A program made the position numbers and the translations under genes. A model generated the notes under the pieces. It saw only the letters and a program-made list of their open reading frames with translations. It was not told the origin of the DNA and made no database searches. Below are positions 50,987 through 60,831 of a stretch of DNA of 64,000 nucleotides, one piece after another. Origin of the DNA: Bradyrhizobium algeriense (GTDB taxonomy: Bacteria > Pseudomonadota > Alphaproteobacteria > Rhizobiales > Xanthobacteraceae); NCBI RefSeq assembly GCF_003062295.1, contig NZ_PYCN01000002.1, forward strand, positions 680,136 through 744,135, written 5' to 3'. Every line of letters starts with the position of its first letter. The stretch's first letter is position 1.

Positions 50987-51778
50987 TTAATCGATGATGT
51001 GATATCCACCATCGATATACATGACGCCGCCTGTAATCAGCTTCGCGCCGTCGAGCGCCAGGAATGCCGTCGCCGCACCGACGTCGTCGATGCTCACGAG
51101 ACTCCGTGCAGGCGCGGTAGTTTGCGCCTTGTCCATCAGCTCGTCGAATTCGGGAATTCCCGAAGCTGCGCGCGTCGCCAGCGGTCCCGGCGAAATCGCG
51201 TGCACCCGGATCCCCTTGGGGCCAAGTTCGGCTGCGATATAGCGGACGGCGGCTTCGAGGCCCGCCTTCGCAACTCCCATGACGTTGTAGTTTTTGACGA
51301 CCATCTGGCTGCCGTAATAGGTCATGGTGAACAGCGTTCCGCCGTTCTTCATCAGCGGCTCGGCCAGATGCGCCATCCGCATGAACGACCAGCAGGAAAC
51401 GTCCATCGTCTTGAGGAAGCCGTCGCGCTCGACATCGATGACGCGCCCATGCAGCGCCTCCTTCGGAGAGAAGGCGATCGAGTGCAGCAGGAAATCGAGC
51501 TGCCCCCACTCCTTCCCGATCCGCTCGAACACCTGTTCGGTCTGTCCTTCGATATTCACATCGAGCGGCATGAAGATCTGCGCCTCGAGATCCTTTGCCA
51601 GCGGCTCGACGTGCTTCCTGGCCCGCTCGTTCAGGTAGGTGACCGCGAGTTCCGCGCCCAGGGCCCGAAACGCCTTGGCGCATCCCCATGCGATCGACTG
51701 ATCGTTGGCGATACCGACGATCAGCCCCTTCCGTCCCTTCAGCGCAATCTTGGTTTCTGGAAATACCGGAATGGTCAT
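50987..51778 (-). CDS. fabI: Enoyl-[ACP] reductase (NADH), FabI-type
   Basis: The 263-residue short-chain reductase has the FabI N-terminus ([20 protein letters not shown]), [10 protein letters not shown] and the active-site Tyr/Lys pair in [20 protein letters not shown]. Its C-terminal part ends [30 protein letters not shown]. It completes each fatty-acid elongation cycle. The ATG overlaps the ackA stop (ATGA), so the genes are coupled. Being in an acetate-kinase operon, it is probably a second, condition-specific FabI rather than the housekeeping copy. Confidence 0.93.
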   Translation of the reverse strand: MTIPVFPETKIALKGRKGLIVGIANDQSIAWGCAKAFRALGAELAVTYLNERARKHVEPLAKDLEAQIFMPLDVNIEGQTEQVFERIGKEWGQLDFLLHSIAFSPKEALHGRVIDVERDGFLKTMDVSCWSFMRMAHLAEPLMKNGGTLFTMTYYGSQMVVKNYNVMGVAKAGLEAAVRYIAAELGPKGIRVHAISPGPLATRAASGIPEFDELMDKAQTTAPARSLVSIDDVGAATAFLALDGAKLITGGVMYIDGGYHIID

Positions 51779-52998
51779 GACGCTCTCTCGCGTTTCAGAC
51801 TGGAGGATGAGTGTCGATTCCACAGCAACGACAATGTGTGCTGTGCAATCATGAGTTCTTCGTCGGTCGGCACGATGTAGACCGGAATTTTGCTGTCCCC
51901 GCGCGATATCCGAGAGCTGTGGCGAGCGTTCTCGACCGGGTCGAGAGACACCCCGAGCCATTCGAGCCGCTCCGCAATCCGTGCCCGAATGCCGACGGAA
52001 TTTTCACCGATCCCTGCGGTGAAGACGAAGCCATCGAGACCTTGCAGGGCCGCAGCCAGCATTCCGGCCTGCAGCGCGACCCTGTGGACGAAATAGTCGA
52101 CGGCAAACACCGCATGGGGATCGCTGCTGTTCTGAAGCTCCCGCATGTCGTTGCTGACGCCGGAAAGTCCCTTCAGCCCGCAATCGCGGTAGAGAAAATC
52201 CTGCACCTCGGCTGCTGACATGCCCTTTGCCGTCATCAGGTACAGAATGACTCCGGGATCGATCTGGCCGGTGCGCGTTCCCATCGGGAGCCCATCGAGC
52301 GCGGTGAATCCCATCGTGCTCTCCACGCTCCGTCCGCCGTGTATGGCGCACATGGAGGCGCCGCTTCCGAGATGCGCCACGATCACCCGGGCCCTGGCGA
52401 TTTCGGGTGCGACGTCCGGCAGCGTCTTTGCGATGTACTCATAGGAAAGACCATGAAATCCGTAACGGCGGACTCCCTCCTCGTGCAGCCTAATGGGTAT
52501 GGCGTAGTGGTCGGCGACCTCGTCGTGGTCGCGGTGAAAAGCCGTGTCGAAGCAGGCGACCTGGGGCAGCGCAGGAAATTTGGCAAGCAGGATTCGGATC
52601 GGCGCCAGGTTGTGAGGCTGATGCAACGGCGCAAGTGCCGTCAACCGCTCAAGACGCGCTATCACGCCATGGTCGATCAATACGGGGCGATCGTAGTCGG
52701 GACCGCCATGGACAACGCGATGGCCGACGGCGAGCGGCCTCAATTGATGTTCGTCCCGTAGCCAGGTGCTGGCGAGCATCAAGGCGGTCGGGACATCAGG
52801 TACGTTCTCGATCGGATAGACTCGATCCGCCAACGCCTCTCCTGCCGCGCCGGTTGCGCGCAGCCGTGGGCGGCTGCCGATCCCGTCCATCTGCCCTTTG
52901 ATCTGCCGATGCAGCCCACCGTTGCCATCCACGGCAAACACCTGGAACTTGACGCTTGAGGAGCCTCCATTGACGACAAGGATGGTATCCATGGCCAT
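51775..52998 (-). CDS. ackA: Acetate kinase
   Basis: The 407-residue enzyme interconverts acetyl-phosphate plus ADP and acetate plus ATP. Signatures are [56 protein letters not shown] and [16 protein letters not shown]. It starts in or just after the pta stop (TGATGG); a second ATG six bases on is the alternative. Together with pta it forms the acetate overflow/ATP-yielding route used when oxygen is short. Confidence 0.95.
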   Translation of the reverse strand: MAMDTILVVNGGSSSVKFQVFAVDGNGGLHRQIKGQMDGIGSRPRLRATGAAGEALADRVYPIENVPDVPTALMLASTWLRDEHQLRPLAVGHRVVHGGPDYDRPVLIDHGVIARLERLTALAPLHQPHNLAPIRILLAKFPALPQVACFDTAFHRDHDEVADHYAIPIRLHEEGVRRYGFHGLSYEYIAKTLPDVAPEIARARVIVAHLGSGASMCAIHGGRSVESTMGFTALDGLPMGTRTGQIDPGVILYLMTAKGMSAAEVQDFLYRDCGLKGLSGVSNDMRELQNSSDPHAVFAVDYFVHRVALQAGMLAAALQGLDGFVFTAGIGENSVGIRARIAERLEWLGVSLDPVENARHSSRISRGDSKIPVYIVPTDEELMIAQHTLSLLWNRHSSSSLKRERAS

Positions 52999-53969
52999 CA
53001 CGCTGCAATTGTCTGGGCGCGGCGCCGTCGCGCATCGGCATAGAGCGTCGCGACCGCGCAAGATGCCATGCGCGCTCTCGGTGAATCGGCGCGCGACGTC
53101 AACACGATCGGAACGCGAGCACCCAATACGATCCCGGCACTATCCGCCTTCGCGAAGTACGCCAGGTTCTTGGCCAACATGTTGCCGGCCTCGAGATCCG
53201 GCACCACCAGGATCTGCCCTCGTCCTGCAACTTCCGACTTTATGCCCTTGATCCGCGCCGCTTCCGGGTCGACTGCGTTGTCAAATGCGAGCGGCCCATC
53301 CAGCAGCCCGCCCGTGATCTGCCCGCGGTCCGCCATCTTGCAGAGCGCGGCGGCCTCGATGGTCGACGGTATCTTGGATGTAATGGTCTCGACCGCCGAG
53401 AGAATAGCGACTCGGGGAGACGTGCCGATTCCAATCTGGATATAGAGGTCAATCGCATTCTGTACGATGTCACGCTTGACATCGAGGTCCGGAAAAATAT
53501 TGATCGCGGCATCGGTGATAAACACGGTCTCGCTATAAGTCGGAACATCCATGATGAAGACGTGACTGATCCGCCTCTCCGTGCGCAGCCCGGTCGCCTT
53601 CGCGGTCACGCTTCGCATCAGTTCGTCGGTGTGCAGGCTGCCTTTCATCAGCATCTCGCCCTTGGCCGCGTGAATCAGCTCGACCGCCTTTGCTGCGGCA
53701 GCCTCGCTGTGAGGCGCATCGACCAGCTCAAATGCGCTGATGTCGATACCGTGCTTGAATGCAACCGCCCTGATCTTCGCCGATGGTCCGACAAGTACGG
53801 GCTTGATGATGCCCGCCTCGGCGGCATCGGCTGAGCCGCGCAGCGAACTTTCATCGCATGGATGCACGACGATGGTTGTCGCCGGCGGGATCGCTTTAGC
53901 CGCTGCAATGAGACGATCGTATTTCGCGCCGGGTCTGGCTTCGCCCGCTTCGATGGATGCAATGCCCAT
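52998..53969 (-). CDS. Phosphate acetyl/butyryltransferase
   Basis: The 323-residue enzyme is of the short Pta/Ptb type without the N-terminal DRTGG domain. Motifs are [60 protein letters not shown] and [16 protein letters not shown]. It makes acetyl-phosphate (or butyryl-phosphate) from the CoA ester. The ATG at 53969 is used because GGAGAG precedes it; a TTG at 53987 is less likely. It lies 29 bases after the DUF3141 gene and runs into ackA. Confidence 0.92.
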   Translation of the reverse strand: MGIASIEAGEARPGAKYDRLIAAAKAIPPATTIVVHPCDESSLRGSADAAEAGIIKPVLVGPSAKIRAVAFKHGIDISAFELVDAPHSEAAAAKAVELIHAAKGEMLMKGSLHTDELMRSVTAKATGLRTERRISHVFIMDVPTYSETVFITDAAINIFPDLDVKRDIVQNAIDLYIQIGIGTSPRVAILSAVETITSKIPSTIEAAALCKMADRGQITGGLLDGPLAFDNAVDPEAARIKGIKSEVAGRGQILVVPDLEAGNMLAKNLAYFAKADSAGIVLGARVPIVLTSRADSPRARMASCAVATLYADARRRRAQTIAA

Positions 53970-53998
53970 ATCCAACTCTCCGATCAACCCACCAACGC

Positions 53999-56188
53999 TT
54001 ATGACGCCTTCGCCCGCGATTTTCCGGCGAGACCGAACAGTTCCGTCACGCGATCGAGCCGCTTGGCGGCTTCGCCGGATATTTCCGCGCTCGCGGACAG
54101 CACGCCCCGAATTGCCTCCAGGCCGGCACGCCGCTCGTCTTCGTCGGGCGGAAGCAATTTGGGGATGGCGGCGAGGCTCGCCGCCGGCTCAAGCAGCAGC
54201 ATGAAGAATTGCTCGCGCACGACCTTCTTGAACTGCGCGAGCGTGAGACGCGAACCTGCGTCGTTGGCGCGAGCGCGCCGCAATGCCTCCAAACTCCGCT
54301 CGTCGACCATTCCTCGCGAACTTCCGACATAGAGCAGGCCGCGAATGACGCATTCTCTGAGACCGCCGCTGCCGATCTGCGATCTGAGCTCGGCGATACG
54401 CGCCTCCAGACGCTTGCGGTGTTCGGGTGACATCCGCAGCTTTGGCGAAACTTCGGCATCCGGCGTGATGCCGACGGCGGCCTGCACCACGGGCGATCCA
54501 TAGATGCCGAGAAAGAGCGCTTCGCTAAATGCTTCCTGCGTGTCGCGCCACTTGTCGAGGACGTCGACGATGTTCTTCGAGACGGTCTCCTGGAACTTGA
54601 CGAACGGATTGTCCTCTGCCGCCGGCTTGCGCTGCTCGCGAATCTTGTCAGCGGCCCTCGCGACGCCCTTCATGGCGGTGGTATCGCCTCCAAAGGCCTC
54701 GTAAGAGACGCGTAGCGGATGCCATTGGCGCGTCAACTCCGCCATTTGGGGCGTAACTGCCGCGCGGACCCACGGCTGCACAAACTTCCGGTAATTCGAA
54801 AGGTTGATTTCGGATACGCGGGCGGCGGTCGCAAACCGCCGTTCATCTTCGGCCGTGTTGCCGCCCATCGCCCTGATATCGTCCAGCGTGCGCCGCTCGC
54901 ACCGCATGATCCACTTTCCACCGGCAAGCTCCGCATTGATTGTGTCGGCGGATTTGGCTTCGAACGTTGCCTCGTACAGTCCGGGCGGCAGCACGTCGAT
55001 CAGGTCGATATTGCTCGAGAATTCGCTGTGCTCCTTCTTGGCGACGCCGCCGGAGACGAAGATGCCGAGATGCCCGACCGTCTCGTGAACGGTGTAGACG
55101 ATGGTCTGCCCATACGCCCGGATCTCGTCGACATCGCTGTAGAGATCCAGAATCCAGCCCAGCGCCTGCTGCGGCGGCGTGATGTTGTCGCCCTTTGAAC
55201 AGAACACCACGATCGGGGAACTGATATTCCGAAGATCAACGGTCTGGCCGTCCGATGTTTTGATGCGCCCGGCGGCGAGGTTATTGCCGACGAACAGCTC
55301 GTCGACAATGAACTGGATCTCCTCCGCATTCAAATTGACGTGCCCGCCCCACCAGCGCTCGAACTCGAGGTAACGATCCGCCTCGCTGTCGACCTTCGAA
55401 TAGACGTTGTATTGCTTGGTCCAGAGCGTGTTCGAGGGGTTCATGTTCTCAAAATTCTGAACAAGCCACGCCCCGTCGAACTTGCCGCCGCCAAGGTCGC
55501 TGGTGAGCGCGGTCAGCCAGCTTCCGCCCAGTAGCCCGCCTGAGTAGCGCATCGGGTTCTTGCCGCGGACGCCGGCCCAGTAGGACAATGGCGCGCCGGC
55601 GATAATCAGCGGGCCGAACAACTCCGGCCGCAGCGAGGCCAGAATCATGACTGCCCAGCCGGCCTGGCAGTTGCCGATCACGCATGGCTTACCGTCGGCT
55701 TCCGGATGCAGGGCGATAACCTTCTCGATAAAGACGGCCTCGGCTCTCGCGATGTCCTCGATGGTCTGACCGGGCATCGGCTCGGGCAGGAAGCCGATGA
55801 AGTAGCAGGGATGGCCGGCTTTCATCGCCACGCCGATCTCGCTGTCGGCCTTGAAACCGCCGATTCCCGGCCCGTGACCCGCACGAGGATCAACCACCAC
55901 GAACGGGCGGCGCTTGTTATCAATCGCCACGCCGCTCGGCGGAGCAACGCTTACCAGCGCATAGTTGACGGGGCGCGGAAGGGTTCTGCCGTCGACGATC
56001 AATTCAACTTCGTAGTTGAGGACATGAGGCGCGGTTTCAGCGATGTGTTCGCGGTATTGCAGTCCGCGCTGGCGCATGACATCGAGGAACAGAACACTGC
56101 GTTGCCCGGTATCGACCAGATATTCGAGGCCGGATGCAAAGAGCCCCCGAAGCGCTTCGCCCGAGAAGGCCGGCTTGTTGGTAGACAT
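53999..56188 (-). CDS. DUF3141 protein, PHA-synthase-like alpha/beta hydrolase
   Basis: The 729-residue protein contains an alpha/beta-hydrolase core with the nucleophile box GNCQAG (Cys174), an acid in SKGDNITPP (Asp334) and a His in ETVGHLGIF (His373). A Cys nucleophile in a G-x-C-x-G box is the hallmark of PhaC polyhydroxyalkanoate synthases. A helical C-terminal 300 residues follow. It heads the pta-ackA-fabI operon. The ATG at 56188 is chosen; the open frame to 56368 is not protein-like. An FNR/FixK box lies 61 bases upstream. The reaction is not established. Confidence 0.85.
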   Translation of the reverse strand: MSTNKPAFSGEALRGLFASGLEYLVDTGQRSVLFLDVMRQRGLQYREHIAETAPHVLNYEVELIVDGRTLPRPVNYALVSVAPPSGVAIDNKRRPFVVVDPRAGHGPGIGGFKADSEIGVAMKAGHPCYFIGFLPEPMPGQTIEDIARAEAVFIEKVIALHPEADGKPCVIGNCQAGWAVMILASLRPELFGPLIIAGAPLSYWAGVRGKNPMRYSGGLLGGSWLTALTSDLGGGKFDGAWLVQNFENMNPSNTLWTKQYNVYSKVDSEADRYLEFERWWGGHVNLNAEEIQFIVDELFVGNNLAAGRIKTSDGQTVDLRNISSPIVVFCSKGDNITPPQQALGWILDLYSDVDEIRAYGQTIVYTVHETVGHLGIFVSGGVAKKEHSEFSSNIDLIDVLPPGLYEATFEAKSADTINAELAGGKWIMRCERRTLDDIRAMGGNTAEDERRFATAARVSEINLSNYRKFVQPWVRAAVTPQMAELTRQWHPLRVSYEAFGGDTTAMKGVARAADKIREQRKPAAEDNPFVKFQETVSKNIVDVLDKWRDTQEAFSEALFLGIYGSPVVQAAVGITPDAEVSPKLRMSPEHRKRLEARIAELRSQIGSGGLRECVIRGLLYVGSSRGMVDERSLEALRRARANDAGSRLTLAQFKKVVREQFFMLLLEPAASLAAIPKLLPPDEDERRAGLEAIRGVLSASAEISGEAAKRLDRVTELFGLAGKSRAKAS

Positions 56189-56248
56189 GCTCGATTCTCT
56201 CACTGCTTGCAGCCCTGCATCAGGATTGCGCCCGGGCGGCAGGGACCA

Positions 56249-56262
56249 TTGATATAGGTCAA
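56249..56262. promoter_or_regulatory. FNR/FixK-type box TTGAT-ATAG-GTCAA
   Basis: One mismatch in the second half-site (GTCAA). It lies 61 bases before the DUF3141 ATG and would drive the five-gene acetate operon. Confidence 0.7.
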
Positions 56263-56306
56263 GGGAATAACGCCCGTTCGGCGCGTGCAGCCACTTCAAG
56301 ATGCGC

Positions 56307-57434
56307 CTAAACGCCAGGCATCGTGGCGACTTCTTCGGTGCTCTGTTCGACACCAGTAGCGGCGGCATCGGCCCGCTCTTCGCGGATCCAGGCCATCATC
56401 AATTCCCAGGTCACCGCCAGAATGATGGGCCCGACAAACAGCCCGAGGATGCCATGCGCAAGCATTCCGCCCAAAACACCGATGAAGATGACAAGCATCG
56501 GCGTATTCAGCCCACGTCCCATGAGTATCGGTTTGAGGACATTGTCGGCCAACCCCACGACCAGGAGATAGACCGTCAACGGAAGCGCCAGCGCAAAGTC
56601 CTTGGTCGCCCAGATCCATATGATGACGGGAACAAGGACGATTGCAGATCCGATCTGCAGGATGGCAAGAATCAGCACAAGGAAAGCCAACACGCCCGCA
56701 TGAGGCACGCCTGCAAGCTTCAATCCGATTCCGACCAGCAGTGATTGAAGGACGGCTACACCGATGACTCCCTGAGCTATCGTGCGTATCGTCAAACCGG
56801 CAAGTGCAACAAAATCCTGGCTGCGCTGGGTAACCAAGCGCGCCTGAATCCTTTTTACTGCCGCCACGAGACCTGGACCGTAATGGAACAGGAAGCCCGA
56901 CAGCACCACCGACGCGACGAACTTGAGCGTTCCCAGGCCCGCGCTGCCGGCAAAGGCAAGCACCGGACCAGCCAATGGCTTCAGGTGCGGGGCGACTTCT
57001 TTAAGCGCGGCCCCGAGATTTGTGAAAGCATAGTTCCAGAGTTCGTGAATCTCGGCGCCGACGACCGGCCACTCCTTGACGCCTTCAGGAGGTGACGGAA
57101 TGACCAGGGTGCCGCCGCCAAGCTGGCGAGCAAACTCTTGCAAGCCATCGATCACGCCGTATCCAAGCCATGTCACCGGTCCAATGACGATCGCAAGATT
57201 GATGACCGTGATGATCGCGGCTGCCAGCTTCGGCCGATCGCCGAGATGCACCGATAGCCAGTTGTACGGCGGGTACAGGGCCACGGTCAGAACCATGCTC
57301 CAGGCGAGCATCGGGATGAAGGGACGAACAAGAACGAACGACCAGTAAACGAGGAAGGCCAGCAGACCCAGGCGGAGCGCCAGCTGGAGGATTTCTCCTC
57401 CGGATATCGTCTGTCGAACTACCCTCTCGGCCAT
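56307..57434 (-). CDS. AI-2E/TqsA family transporter
   Basis: The 375-residue permease has about eight membrane segments, with the family features VRPFIPMLAWSMVLTVALYP, GLADNVLKPILMGRGLNTPM and VIFIGVLGGMLAHGILGLFV. Family members export autoinducer-2 (TqsA) or ions; the substrate here is unknown. ATG 57434 has GAGG upstream; the frame is open to 57485. An FNR/FixK box lies about 109 bases upstream, shared with the divergent acetyltransferase. Confidence 0.88.
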   Translation of the reverse strand: MAERVVRQTISGGEILQLALRLGLLAFLVYWSFVLVRPFIPMLAWSMVLTVALYPPYNWLSVHLGDRPKLAAAIITVINLAIVIGPVTWLGYGVIDGLQEFARQLGGGTLVIPSPPEGVKEWPVVGAEIHELWNYAFTNLGAALKEVAPHLKPLAGPVLAFAGSAGLGTLKFVASVVLSGFLFHYGPGLVAAVKRIQARLVTQRSQDFVALAGLTIRTIAQGVIGVAVLQSLLVGIGLKLAGVPHAGVLAFLVLILAILQIGSAIVLVPVIIWIWATKDFALALPLTVYLLVVGLADNVLKPILMGRGLNTPMLVIFIGVLGGMLAHGILGLFVGPIILAVTWELMMAWIREERADAAATGVEQSTEEVATMPGV

Positions 57435-57542
57435 CGTTTCGACCTCGTTGACGCGCGCAACGACCCCGCAGCGGACCGGATGCATCCCGATTGAACTTCA
57501 CCTGAACATCAGGAGCCTATCGGCGCCTGCCCAGGCGCGCGC

Positions 57543-57556
57543 TTGATCCAGATCAA
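57543..57556. promoter_or_regulatory. FNR/FixK-type box TTGAT-CCAG-ATCAA in a divergent promoter
   Basis: A perfect match lies 66 bases before the GNAT gene and 109 bases before the AI-2E permease gene. Confidence 0.75.
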
Positions 57557-57621
57557 TCGGCAGCACGCAAAGGTCGTTCTGGCTGGTCAAGTGCACTGCC
57601 GGAGCCGGGGAGCCTCTCGTC

Positions 57622-58143
57622 ATGCCTGAAGCCGCCGAATATTCGGTCCGCGAGTATCTTCGCGACGATCGTCCAATCACGATCCGTGCGCTTCGTCCTG
57701 ATGACCGGGCTGAGATGCTCGCGGCTATCGGGCGGACCAGCATGCAATCGCTGCAGCGGCGCTTCTTCGTGCCGAAGAAGGGTTTTTCCGAGAGCGAAAT
57801 GGCCTTCTTCCTCAACATCGACTTTGAATCACACGTCGCAATCGTCGCGGAAATCGCTGAGGATGGCCACCCGGTCATCACCGGCGGCGGACGCTATATC
57901 GTTGTCCAATCGGGCCAGGCGGAGATCGCTTTCGTCGTGGTCGACGCCTACCAGGGCCAGGGTATCGGGACGATCCTGATGCGGCATCTCGCGGTCCTGG
58001 CGCGCGACGCAGGCCTCGAGGAACTGGTCGCGGAGGTGTTGCCCGAGAACACCGCCATGCTGAAACTGTTCAAGAAGTTCGGCTTCCGGCCCGACTCGAA
58101 AGGATCGCCGCAGGTGGTCCACCTGACGCTGCAACTGCCTTGA
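57622..58143 (+). CDS. GNAT acetyltransferase (Pat/PatZ C-terminal-like)
   Basis: The 173-residue protein has the acetyl-CoA pyrophosphate loop (AYQGQGIGTILMRHLAVLAR) and an N-terminal stretch like the GNAT module of protein acetyltransferase Pat (IRALRPDDRAEMLAAIGRTS, LQRRFFVPKKGFSESEM). Pat proteins acetylate lysines, for example of acyl-CoA synthetases. The neighbouring pta-ackA genes set acetyl-phosphate, so a link to protein acetylation is attractive but inferred. GGGGAG precedes the ATG. Confidence 0.88.
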   Translation: MPEAAEYSVREYLRDDRPITIRALRPDDRAEMLAAIGRTSMQSLQRRFFVPKKGFSESEMAFFLNIDFESHVAIVAEIAEDGHPVITGGGRYIVVQSGQAEIAFVVVDAYQGQGIGTILMRHLAVLARDAGLEELVAEVLPENTAMLKLFKKFGFRPDSKGSPQVVHLTLQLP

Positions 58144-58175
58144 GCGCGGAGATTCGTGCCGGATCTCGCTCGACG

Positions 58176-58454
58176 CTACCGCAGCCCCAGCAGCGAGCGG
58201 CGATAGCCGTTGCTACGTGCTTCCTCCCGGCACACAAAACTTCCGGTAAAGCCGCGGCCATACCGTCGTTGCCGATTCGAGTAGTAGATTCCCTTGCCGA
58301 GATCGAGCCAGACGACCACATCGGCGCGGCAATGTCGTTGCGCCTGTGCTTCATATCGGAACGGCGTGAGCGGATTCGCAAAGGCGCCGGCGACGCCATA
58401 GGCAATGATCGAAGCGGCTATCACACCCGTACCCCAGAGCCGGAACCTTCGCAT
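58176..58454 (-). CDS. Small exported protein, 92 aa
   Basis: It has a signal peptide (about 1-27, cleavage near AFA-NP). The mature domain contains ADVVVWLDLGKGIYYSNRQR, RYGRGFTGSFVCREEARSNG, a family of short secreted proteins repeatedly found in Bradyrhizobium, often with a single Cys pair. Function unknown. It is convergent with the GNAT gene, with a gap of 32 bases. Confidence 0.65.
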   Translation of the reverse strand: MRRFRLWGTGVIAASIIAYGVAGAFANPLTPFRYEAQAQRHCRADVVVWLDLGKGIYYSNRQRRYGRGFTGSFVCREEARSNGYRRSLLGLR

Positions 58455-58698
58455 CGACAAACTGCCTGCGTTTGACCAACGAAATGATCGCAGCAGTTCA
58501 ATCGAAAAACAACCGCCTTTGTCCGCTGCATAGGTGTCGCGGCATAGGTGTCGGCGGCATAGGCGAAGGGCGCGGAAGTCCGTCAAAAGACGTCCCGCGC
58601 CGCCCGATTGTCACGACAAACGATCGCGCGCGGCTTCGCGAGTCAGGCGACGTCGCACACAAGTACCAGAGATTATCCTGCGCGCGCAGCGTTACAAT

Positions 58699-58974
58699 TC
58701 AGCGGCAGACATACGCCCCGTTGACCAGCACGCGGACACAGGCTGTGCCCGCAGCGGCTGCGCCAACGGCCGCTCCGCCGACCACCGCGCGGCGGGTTTG
58801 TCGTCGTGCAACGCCCGCAACGCTCCCAGGGGTCGCCGGCCGTCCTACCCTCGCCTCCGCGCTCTCAATCGACAGTGCAAGACCATTGCTGGGTGACCAC
58901 GTTACCGATCCAAGAGTCCCGAACGCGAAAACCGCGGTAGCCAAAAGCGCCCGCCTGATGCTGATTTTCTTCAT
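58699..58974 (-). CDS. Small exported protein, 91 aa
   Basis: It starts MKKISIRRALLATAVFAFGT (signal-like), continues with Arg/Ala/Gly-rich low complexity (ARRQTRRAVVGGAAVGAAAA) and ends with a short Cys-containing motif (GTACVRVLVNGAYVCR). AGAGGAG precedes the ATG. An FNR/FixK box lies 53 bases upstream. It is similar in style to the small protein at 50052. Confidence 0.65.
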   Translation of the reverse strand: MKKISIRRALLATAVFAFGTLGSVTWSPSNGLALSIESAEARVGRPATPGSVAGVARRQTRRAVVGGAAVGAAAAGTACVRVLVNGAYVCR

Positions 58975-59026
58975 ATCGATCTCCTCTGCTGATGAGGCCA
59001 TCGAAAGCCCTCCGAGATCAGCGCGG

Positions 59027-59040
59027 TTGATCCAGGTCAA
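59027..59040. promoter_or_regulatory. FNR/FixK-type box TTGAT-CCAG-GTCAA
   Basis: One mismatch from perfect symmetry. It lies 53 bases before the small exported protein gene at 58974. Confidence 0.7.
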
Positions 59041-59291
59041 TAAGCTTCGCTGACCTAATACGGCACAGTCAATACTGCTGTCTTCGCATCGCGACATCGA
59101 AGAACTCAAAGACATTGTTGATGACATTCCGCGAGATGCCGGCGCGCCAGCGAGGTTATTCGGAGGATGCGTAGCTGCTGAGTGCTTCAGTCGGGTAGCG
59201 TTCGGTCCAGCGTGCGCCGATAGATCTGCGCAATGGTACTGGCGTACGATACCGGACGGCAACGTCCGGATCCCTGTTCGCGATTTCCCGA

Positions 59292-59507
59292 CTACGCCAG
59301 GATTAAGAAAGCTCGAGCCGACTGCTCGCGCAAACTCGCCGTGATGCCGGAGCTGGCTTTTTCTTCTGTGGGGCCACGGCTTACCTCTCTCGACAGGCGA
59401 GACCAGCTCTCCGCCTCGGCCATCCAGAAAATCCGGTGTTCCGGTTCACGCTGGGCGAGCTGTCTGCACAGCGTCGCGCGTAGGTTAAATTCCAGCTGAC
59501 CAGTCAT
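59292..59507 (-). CDS. Small hypothetical protein, 71 aa
   Basis: The sequence MTGQLEFNLRATLCRQLAQR with EPEHRIFWMAEAESWSRLSR looks like a helical small protein type that recurs in Bradyrhizobium genomes. A G-rich ribosome site (AGGGGGG) precedes the ATG. A GGTCATTGTCCCA element lies about 74 bases upstream. Function unknown. Confidence 0.55.
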   Translation of the reverse strand: MTGQLEFNLRATLCRQLAQREPEHRIFWMAEAESWSRLSREVSRGPTEEKASSGITASLREQSARAFLILA

Positions 59508-59580
59508 TGGCCCCCCTGCCGAGGGTTAAATTATTGCCACGGGTTTACGACAAGCGCCCTGCCCGGACTATTGCCCCAAT

Positions 59581-59607
59581 GGTCATTGTCCCAACAGGCA
59601 AGTGACC
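59581..59607. promoter_or_regulatory. GGTCATTGTCCCA element (third site)
   Basis: It begins with the same 13 bases as the element upstream of the CRP/FNR gene (44306-44318) and ends with a near-matching AGTGACC. It lies 74 bases upstream of the small gene at 59507 and after the antiporter stop. Confidence 0.5.
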
Positions 59608-59670
59608 TCGCCGCTTCCGCATTTGCGTTTGCGGCGCTGTTTTCGTTCAACTGGTCACCTGTCGGACCCG

Positions 59671-60831
59671 TCAAACGCGCAGATACGGCAACCGATGTTC
59701 GATCAGAGCCGTTGCTGTGATCGACGCATGTTTGCTTTCGCCTTTTGTCCGCGGCGGCAACAGGTAAAGCGTCATGGCAAAAATCAGATACACCATCAGC
59801 ACGAGCACGCCGACAAACCATGCCGAGCGGCCACTATTGGTCACCAGCGACGCGGTCATGGTCGCGATCAGCATCATGACCACCGCGCCCGGCCAGAATT
59901 GCAGGCTCATCGGCTCCGGCCCGATGACGTAACTCAGCAGCACCAGCACCGGCGCGACAAAGAGCGCGATCTGGGATGCACTCCCCAGCGCGATGCCCAC
60001 GCTCAGATCCAGCCGGTTCTTGCGTGCGCCGGAAAAGGCCGAGGCCATTTCCGCAGCACCGCCCACCAGTGCAACGACAATGAAGCCGACAAAGGCCGGC
60101 GTCATCCCGAAGGTCACTGCGGCCTCCTGCACCGACTCGACGAAGACCTCGCTGACCAGCGCGACCAGGATGGTGACGCCAGCCAGCGTGGCCAGGGCCA
60201 GCGCCATTGGCCATGGTGCTTCGCCGGCCTCCGCGTGCCCCGCCCCGCCAAACAATTCGCGATGGGTTTTGAGCGAGAACAGCAGGCCCAGGCCATAGGC
60301 CACGATAAGCAACACGGACAGGCCCACGCTCAACTTCGCGGTGAACTCCGATCCGGCCGCGGAATCGGCTTCAGAGACCGAGGGGATCAGGATCCCGATC
60401 GTCGCCAGGAAAAGCAGGCTCGCCTGCAGCCGGGCGCTGCCCCTGTCGTATTCCTGCACATGGTGCCTCAGTCCGCCGAGTAGAAATGACATGCCGAGCA
60501 TGAACAATGTGTTGGTGACGATCGCGCCTGCGACCGATGCCTTCACCAAAGTATATTGCCCGGCGTGCAGCGCGGTTAGCGCGATGACGAGCTCCGTCAG
60601 GTTTCCGAGCGTGGCGTTGAGCAGGCCTCCAACAGTGTCGCCCGTCTTGGCTGCCACAGATTCCGTGGCGTGACTTAGCAGGCCGGCGAGCGGCACGATT
60701 GCCAGGACTGACAGCACGAAGAGCAGCGTGTGCGCGTCCGGCTTGACGTTTTGCGCGACGAACAGCACCGGCACGAACGCCAGCAGCCATAGCAGAGGAT
60801 TGTGCCGGATTTCCTTGAGCAATGGATTCAT
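59671..60831 (-). CDS. Calcium/proton antiporter (CaCA, ChaA/CAX type)
   Basis: The 386-residue permease has two homologous halves of five to six helices. Each half bears the ion-binding acidic motif (GGLLNATLGNLTELVIALTA, and FVGFIVVALVGGAAEMASAF with RKNRLDLSVGIALGSASQIA). It expels Ca2+ in exchange for protons. The acidic loop between the halves is short. The ATG at 60831 (MNPLLKEIRHNPLLWLL) has GAGG upstream; the frame runs open to 61086. An FNR/FixK box lies 140 bases upstream. Confidence 0.9.
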   Translation of the reverse strand: MNPLLKEIRHNPLLWLLAFVPVLFVAQNVKPDAHTLLFVLSVLAIVPLAGLLSHATESVAAKTGDTVGGLLNATLGNLTELVIALTALHAGQYTLVKASVAGAIVTNTLFMLGMSFLLGGLRHHVQEYDRGSARLQASLLFLATIGILIPSVSEADSAAGSEFTAKLSVGLSVLLIVAYGLGLLFSLKTHRELFGGAGHAEAGEAPWPMALALATLAGVTILVALVSEVFVESVQEAAVTFGMTPAFVGFIVVALVGGAAEMASAFSGARKNRLDLSVGIALGSASQIALFVAPVLVLLSYVIGPEPMSLQFWPGAVVMMLIATMTASLVTNSGRSAWFVGVLVLMVYLIFAMTLYLLPPRTKGESKHASITATALIEHRLPYLRV

